8,915 bases of DNA from HGM05232 sp044433325 (GTDB lineage: Bacteria > Bacteroidota > Bacteroidia > Bacteroidales > Muribaculaceae), in assembly GCA_044433325.1 (NCBI GenBank), contig JAWXTT010000090.1:1-8915 (forward strand), read 5' to 3'. The notes beneath the pieces were generated by a model that was not told the DNA's origin, did not search any database, and saw only the letters and a list, made by a program, of their open reading frames with translations. Position numbers and translations under genes: made by a program. This document shows positions 6,849 through 8,915 of this stretch, in pieces. Numbering within the stretch: the first letter of the stretch is position 1; each line of letters opens with the position of its first letter.

Positions 6849-7286
6849 ATGAGCATACAGATAAAACTAAACAATATCTCGACTGAGAATATAACAGAAG
6901 GAATCCCTGCATTAGATAGTGCTATCCCAGCAGGCTTTCCTAGCCCTGCCGAGGGGTTGCCATCAGACGCAATAGATTTAAATAGGGAGCTAATCGAGCA
7001 TCCATCCTCAACTTTTTGCGCACGCGTAACTGGTGATTCAATGATTGATAGTGGTATTTCGGATGGAGATTTATTGATTATTGACAAATCGTTAGATGTT
7101 CGCAATGGTTCAATAGCAGTCTGTTTTATAGATGGTGATTTTACGCTAAAAAGAATCACTATTAAAGCTGATGGATTATATCTAGAACCATCCAACCCAC
7201 GTTACTCAGCCATTAAAGTCACTGAGGATTCCAATTTTAATGTTTGGGGTATCGTTACCTATGTAATTAAGTCAATAGCTAAATAA
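6849..7286 (+). CDS. umuD: UmuD, self-cleaving S24-family subunit of translesion DNA polymerase V
   Basis: UmuD is a LexA-like serine peptidase that, after RecA-stimulated self-cleavage, pairs as UmuD' with UmuC to form polymerase V in the cytoplasm. This copy has 145 residues against 139 in E. coli. The cleavage site is A28-G29 within IPAGFPSPAE (E. coli has Cys-Gly at the same place). The nucleophile is S64 in GDSMIDSGISDGDLLIID, and the general base is K101 in GDFTLKR. The G29-to-S64 distance (35) and the S64-to-K101 distance (37) equal those of E. coli UmuD. There is no DNA-binding domain before the cleavage site, so it is not LexA. The first 20 residues differ from the E. coli protein. 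umuC starts 6 bases after the stop, so the two genes form one operon. The ATG at 6849 has no Shine-Dalgarno sequence and suits the -7 box. Confidence 0.95.
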   Translation: MSIQIKLNNISTENITEGIPALDSAIPAGFPSPAEGLPSDAIDLNRELIEHPSSTFCARVTGDSMIDSGISDGDLLIIDKSLDVRNGSIAVCFIDGDFTLKRITIKADGLYLEPSNPRYSAIKVTEDSNFNVWGIVTYVIKSIAK

Positions 7287-7292
7287 AGGAGT

Positions 7293-8603
7293 ATGTACGC
7301 CCTACTTGATTGTAATAACTTCTTTGTTTCGTGTGAACGAGTATTTAACCCTGCATTGAACAATAAGCCTGTCATAGTCCTTTCAGGAAATGATGGGTGC
7401 GTGATAGCACGTAGCAATGAAGCGAAGCAACTAGGCATCAAGATGGGTGTCCCTGCATTTCAGATACGTGAATTAATCCAACGCCACGGTGTAATCATAT
7501 ATTCAGGAAATCATGAGCTGTACCGAGATATGTCACATCGCGTAATGAGTACCCTATCAGAATTGATTGATGATGATATTCAAATATACTCGGTTGATGA
7601 GGCATTCTTCACATTAGATACTACGGCTATTCTCAATCCAACTGAATACCTAAAGGAGTTAACTGCTAAAATCACTAAATATGTAGGGATACCTGTAAGT
7701 ATAGGTGCAGGTGAAACTAAAACGCTTGCTAAAATAGCATCACATATAGCCAAACGTGAGTATAACAATCGGGGCAACTCATATATATTGGAAAATCCAA
7801 CTGATATAGAAACTAGATTAAAATCATTACCCACCAATGAGGTATGGGGATTGGGACGTAAAACCTCTGACTCATTAGCACGTTACAATATCTACTCAGC
7901 CTATGAATTCACCCAACTACCACGTAAACAGGTACGTAGCCTGTGGAATGTAACCGCTGAACGCACATGGCTAGAATTGCATGGTGAGGATTGCTCAGAT
8001 ACGCACGGTGTTAAGGATATCCGCAAATCAATCTCGGTTTCGCGCACCTTTGGTTCAATAATTTATGATATTGAAACACTATCTGAAGCGGTAGTCACAT
8101 TTGCAAGTCAGGCAGCTGTCAAATTACGTGGACAACACTCAGTAACCTCATCAATAACTGTTTATATACGTGGCAATATCCATAATCAGAGCTTAGATTT
8201 TTATAGCAACTCAACTTTTGCAACTATTCCAACCCCTACTGCTAGTACTCTTGAAATTGTTCGTTATGCAACTTCACTACTTAAATCGATTTATCGTAAA
8301 GGTTACGCATATAAAAAAGCTGGGATAATCTTAACAGAGATAGTAGATGAAAGTAGTATTCAACTATCACTATTCAACCCCATTGATGAGGGGAAACATA
8401 AACGATTAATGCAAGCAATAGACCGTATAAATAGCTCTGCCTCTAGCTCAAAAATTAAACTACTATCTGAGGGTTTAAACAAGCACTGGCAACCTAAGGA
8501 GCTACATAAATCACAAGCATTCTCGACCAAACTAAATGAAATAATTACCATAAACTGCACTGAAAAAGGGGAGAAAACCAAAAATAAATCACTACCTTTG
8601 TAA
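7293..8603 (+). CDS. umuC: UmuC, Y-family catalytic subunit of translesion DNA polymerase V
   Basis: UmuC is the error-prone polymerase that copies past DNA lesions. The protein has 436 residues against 422 in E. coli. Catalytic residues are D6 (ALLDCNNFF) and D102-E103 (IYSVDEAF). F11 occupies the steric-gate position that excludes ribonucleotides, where E. coli UmuC has Tyr. Palm and fingers fill about 1-170. The thumb with WGLGRK at 185-190 covers about 170-240, and the little finger about 245-350. The beta-clamp-binding motif QLSLF at 357-361 matches E. coli QLNLF in both sequence and position. The last 15 or so residues are basic and probably disordered. The MYALLDCNN start is typical of the family, so the ATG at 7293 is firm. 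AGGAG lies only one base before this ATG, too close for standard Shine-Dalgarno use. Translation is probably coupled to umuD, whose stop codon is 6 bases upstream. The end of the gene overlaps a probable cdsA -7 box. Confidence 0.97.
   Translation: MYALLDCNNFFVSCERVFNPALNNKPVIVLSGNDGCVIARSNEAKQLGIKMGVPAFQIRELIQRHGVIIYSGNHELYRDMSHRVMSTLSELIDDDIQIYSVDEAFFTLDTTAILNPTEYLKELTAKITKYVGIPVSIGAGETKTLAKIASHIAKREYNNRGNSYILENPTDIETRLKSLPTNEVWGLGRKTSDSLARYNIYSAYEFTQLPRKQVRSLWNVTAERTWLELHGEDCSDTHGVKDIRKSISVSRTFGSIIYDIETLSEAVVTFASQAAVKLRGQHSVTSSITVYIRGNIHNQSLDFYSNSTFATIPTPTASTLEIVRYATSLLKSIYRKGYAYKKAGIILTEIVDESSIQLSLFNPIDEGKHKRLMQAIDRINSSASSSKIKLLSEGLNKHWQPKELHKSQAFSTKLNEIITINCTEKGEKTKNKSLPL
8593..8600 (+). 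promoter_or_regulatory. -7 box (TACCTTTG) of cdsA, inside the last codons of umuC
   Basis: TACCTTTG matches TAnnTTTG, is identical to the helicase -7 box, and ends at the base before the umuC stop codon, 26 bases upstream of the cdsA GTG. It would give cdsA a leader of about 20 bases and let it be transcribed without umuDC. No proper upstream TTTG is seen. The coding sequence (Leu-Pro-Leu) could also produce it by chance. Confidence 0.42.
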
Positions 8604-8626
8604 ATTATTACAAACAACAAGTCAGG

Positions 8627-8915
8627 GTGAAGAATTTAATTGTAAGATCATTAACAGGAATTATTTATGTATTACTGATTGTCTCAGCTTTAATCTTTGA
8701 TAATCAATATCTTTTCTGTGGAGTATTTGCCATAATAGCCATAATAGCAAATTATGAATTTTCAACATTAGTAAAATCACCAACTCAGGGATTACGCATA
8801 TTTGACTTAGTTGGCTGTTTAGCCCTATTCCTTGGATTTGCGTACTATACAGCTATTAATAGTTCAATATTAGCAACAATACCATATCTAATTTATATTA
8901 TATTTAGACTTGTTG
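8627..8915 (+). CDS. cdsA: Phosphatidate cytidylyltransferase (CDP-diacylglycerol synthase), N-terminal part, cut by the window edge
   Basis: CdsA is an integral inner-membrane enzyme that makes CDP-diacylglycerol from phosphatidate and CTP, the branch point of phospholipid synthesis. Only the first 96 residues are present. The opening KNLIVRSLTGIIYVLLIVSA is typical of Bacteroidota CdsA. Hydrophobic segments at about 9-24, 27-42, 58-77 and 80-96 look like the first four membrane helices, with ANYEF at 41-45 after the second. The CTP- and metal-binding signature near the C-terminus is beyond the window, so the assignment rests on the N-terminal pattern. I chose the GTG at 8627 because no ATG lies in frame upstream after the umuC stop, and it places the conserved KNLIVR directly after the initiator. 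It is 23 bases downstream of umuC on the same strand. Essential cdsA is unlikely to rely on umuDC transcription alone, which fits the -7 box found upstream. Confidence 0.82.
   Translation, partial: MKNLIVRSLTGIIYVLLIVSALIFDNQYLFCGVFAIIAIIANYEFSTLVKSPTQGLRIFDLVGCLALFLGFAYYTAINSSILATIPYLIYIIFRLV

Noticed and set aside
6818..7195. 125-residue open frame on the minus strand over umuD
   Set aside because: It lies antisense to a well-supported umuD, shows no recognisable motif, and would cross the umuD promoter. It is a shadow of real coding sequence.
1..8915. CRISPR array, tRNA, rRNA or phage-defence genes
   Set aside because: No regularly spaced repeats, tRNA-like cloverleaf or rRNA segments were noticed, and every gene-length open frame is accounted for by known families.

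Overview
The window looks like chromosomal DNA from an AT-rich anaerobic member of the Bacteroidota. Four things point that way. TAnnTTTG boxes, the -7 element of Bacteroidota promoters, sit upstream of nearly every gene. Most start codons have A/T-rich leaders with no Shine-Dalgarno sequence. A dnaE-trxA pair is present, an order I recall from Bacteroides relatives. There is also a pyruvate:ferredoxin oxidoreductase (nifJ), typical of anaerobes. The sequence does not allow a genus to be named.

Layout. Positions 1-958 (minus) hold the N-terminal 319 residues of nifJ, which runs off the left edge. A 282-base divergent control region follows; it has the best promoter of the window for nifJ and a -7 box for the gene on the other side. 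Positions 1241-2569 (plus) encode a DbpA-type RNA helicase whose motif II reads DEFD instead of DEAD. A strong hairpin terminator at 2605-2652 separates it from the convergent trxA (2691-3005, minus). Upstream of trxA on the same strand is dnaE (3068-6694, minus), a full-length replicative polymerase III alpha subunit with an apparently intact PHP metal site. A 154-base divergent region with two inverted repeats and two mirrored -7 boxes separates dnaE from the umuD-umuC operon (6849-8603, plus), which encodes translesion polymerase V. The window ends in the start of cdsA (8627 onward, plus), whose probable -7 box lies in the last codons of umuC.

How the genes fit together. The central block is about DNA synthesis: the replicative polymerase is transcribed away from the mutagenic translesion polymerase across one shared control region. 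Both polymerases carry a beta-clamp-binding motif, so they would compete for the same clamp. UmuD keeps its cleavage site and Ser-Lys dyad, so the activation logic known from E. coli Pol V is probably retained. TrxA (thiol reduction), NifJ (pyruvate to acetyl-CoA and reduced ferredoxin), the helicase (probably ribosome assembly) and CdsA (CDP-diacylglycerol for phospholipids) are housekeeping genes.

I found no CRISPR array, insertion sequence, tRNA, rRNA, phage gene or clearly new system. The points most worth a second look are the dnaE/umuDC control region, the DEFD helicase, and the PHP domain of DnaE with its helical insertion.
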